64,000 nucleotides of DNA from CBDCXF01 sp965223755 (GTDB lineage Bacteria; Acidobacteriota; Thermoanaerobaculia; Multivoradales; JAHEKO01), in contig CBDCXF010000001.1 in assembly GCA_965223755.1 (NCBI GenBank), positions 1,054,001 to 1,118,000 of the forward strand. The letters run 5' to 3'. The notes below the pieces were generated by a model. It was not told where the DNA came from, did not search any database, and saw nothing but the letters and a program-made list of their open reading frames with translations. Positions within the stretch are counted from its first letter, which is position 1; each line of letters starts with the position of its first letter. Made by a program: the position numbers and the translations under genes. Below, piece by piece: positions 63,606 through 64,000 of the stretch.

Positions 63606-64000
63606 CGCGCCTTTCGGTCAACGTCGACCACATCGCCACCGTCCGCGAAGCGCGCGGAGCTTCCTACCCTTCCCCGGTGGAGGCGGCGCGCCTTGCCGAA
63701 GGAGCTGGAGCTTCCGGGATCACGGTTCACCTGCGCAGCGACCGCCGGCACATTCAAGATCGCGACGTCGAAGAGTTGCACCGATCGGTGCGCGGCAAGC
63801 TCAACCTCGAGATGGCAACGACCGATGAGATGATTGCCATCGCAACGAAGTTGCATCCACATCAAGTTACTTTGGTTCCGGAGCGGGATGGCGAAGTGAC
63901 CACAGAGGGCGGACTCGACCTCAAGAGCCGCGGCGGTGCGATCGAAGCCGCGGCACGCGCTCTGGCTCAGAGTGGCGTCCAAGTCTCTCTCTTTCTCGAC
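63602..64000 (+). CDS. pdxJ: Pyridoxine 5'-phosphate synthase, N-terminal part (3' end outside window)
   Basis: The first 133 codons of PdxJ are present and open to the window end. The start LSVNVDHIATVREARG with ITVHLRSDRRHIQDRDVEEL, LNLEMATTDEM and HPHQVTLVPERDGEVTTEGG is diagnostic of this vitamin B6 enzyme, which condenses deoxyxylulose-5-P with aminoacetone-P. ATG 63602 overlaps the glmM stop by four bases. Confidence 0.96.
   Translation, partial: MTRLSVNVDHIATVREARGASYPSPVEAARLAEGAGASGITVHLRSDRRHIQDRDVEELHRSVRGKLNLEMATTDEMIAIATKLHPHQVTLVPERDGEVTTEGGLDLKSRGGAIEAAARALAQSGVQVSLFLD

Overview
The window reads as chromosomal DNA of a GC-rich, Gram-negative bacterium. It carries the Kdo branch of lipopolysaccharide synthesis, a LolA-like carrier, a large predicted outer-membrane barrel, and a Tat translocase. 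The Cys-rich 'CDDGN' repeat proteins with IPTL-type C-terminal tails, carboxypeptidase-regulatory-like secreted proteins and a TRAP operon with a TatT-like lipoprotein fit an Acidobacteriota (Thermoanaerobaculia-like) or Myxococcota-like lineage. This placement is inference, because no rRNA is present. Almost all genes are core or housekeeping. No transposase, integrase, phage gene or CRISPR array was recognised.

Layout. 1-3069: end of an exopolysaccharide cluster (two GT4 glycosyltransferases and a polyprenyl-phosphate sugar transferase). 3330-8080 (minus): lipoprotein, MoxR ATPase, DUF58, TgpA-type transglutaminase. 8259-12374: murB, recA and an NhaC-type antiporter. 12448-15420: a large envelope protein with LolA-like and barrel-like parts, followed by tandem hairpin repeats. 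15755-18943: sterol-desaturase-family hydroxylase and an aldehyde dehydrogenase. 19015-29064: the most unusual region, described below. 29175-34710 (minus): small protein, thiolase, TatT-like lipoprotein, TRAP binding protein and fused TRAP permease. 34777-37965: two zinc metallopeptidases and a small protein. 38041-43304: tRNA-Phe, a secreted unknown, purH, lolA-like gene, polyprenyl synthase, membrane-anchored unknown. 43413-48253: kdsB-pyrG-kdsA-kdsD-kdsC, a near-complete CMP-Kdo supply operon. About 48330-50880: an AT-richer insert with a Cys-rich secreted peptide and a carboxypeptidase-regulatory-like protein. 51034-54631: tatB-tatC, a CtpA-like protease and a sigma factor whose start is buried in a hairpin. 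54857-57740: rpmG, tRNAs Asp, Val and Met, superoxide dismutase, tilS. 57888-64000: ftsH-folP-cdaA-ybbR-glmM-pdxJ, mostly overlapping.

The best candidate for an undescribed system is 19015-29064. Two paralogous secreted proteins (21 and 17 Cys-rich repeats) end in near-identical IPTL-type sorting tails. Each is preceded by the same 18-bp palindrome of CRP type at exactly the same distance from its start codon. Downstream lies one polypeptide with two exosortase-like modules in tandem (each with a Cys and an Arg 41 residues apart, then a His), extra membrane helices and a methyltransferase-like domain. It overlaps by 4 bases a small S-adenosylmethionine decarboxylase (SpeD) gene. A sortase fused to a SAM-type enzyme and coupled to a SAM decarboxylase suggests that sorting is linked to a SAM-derived modification. 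That last step is inference.
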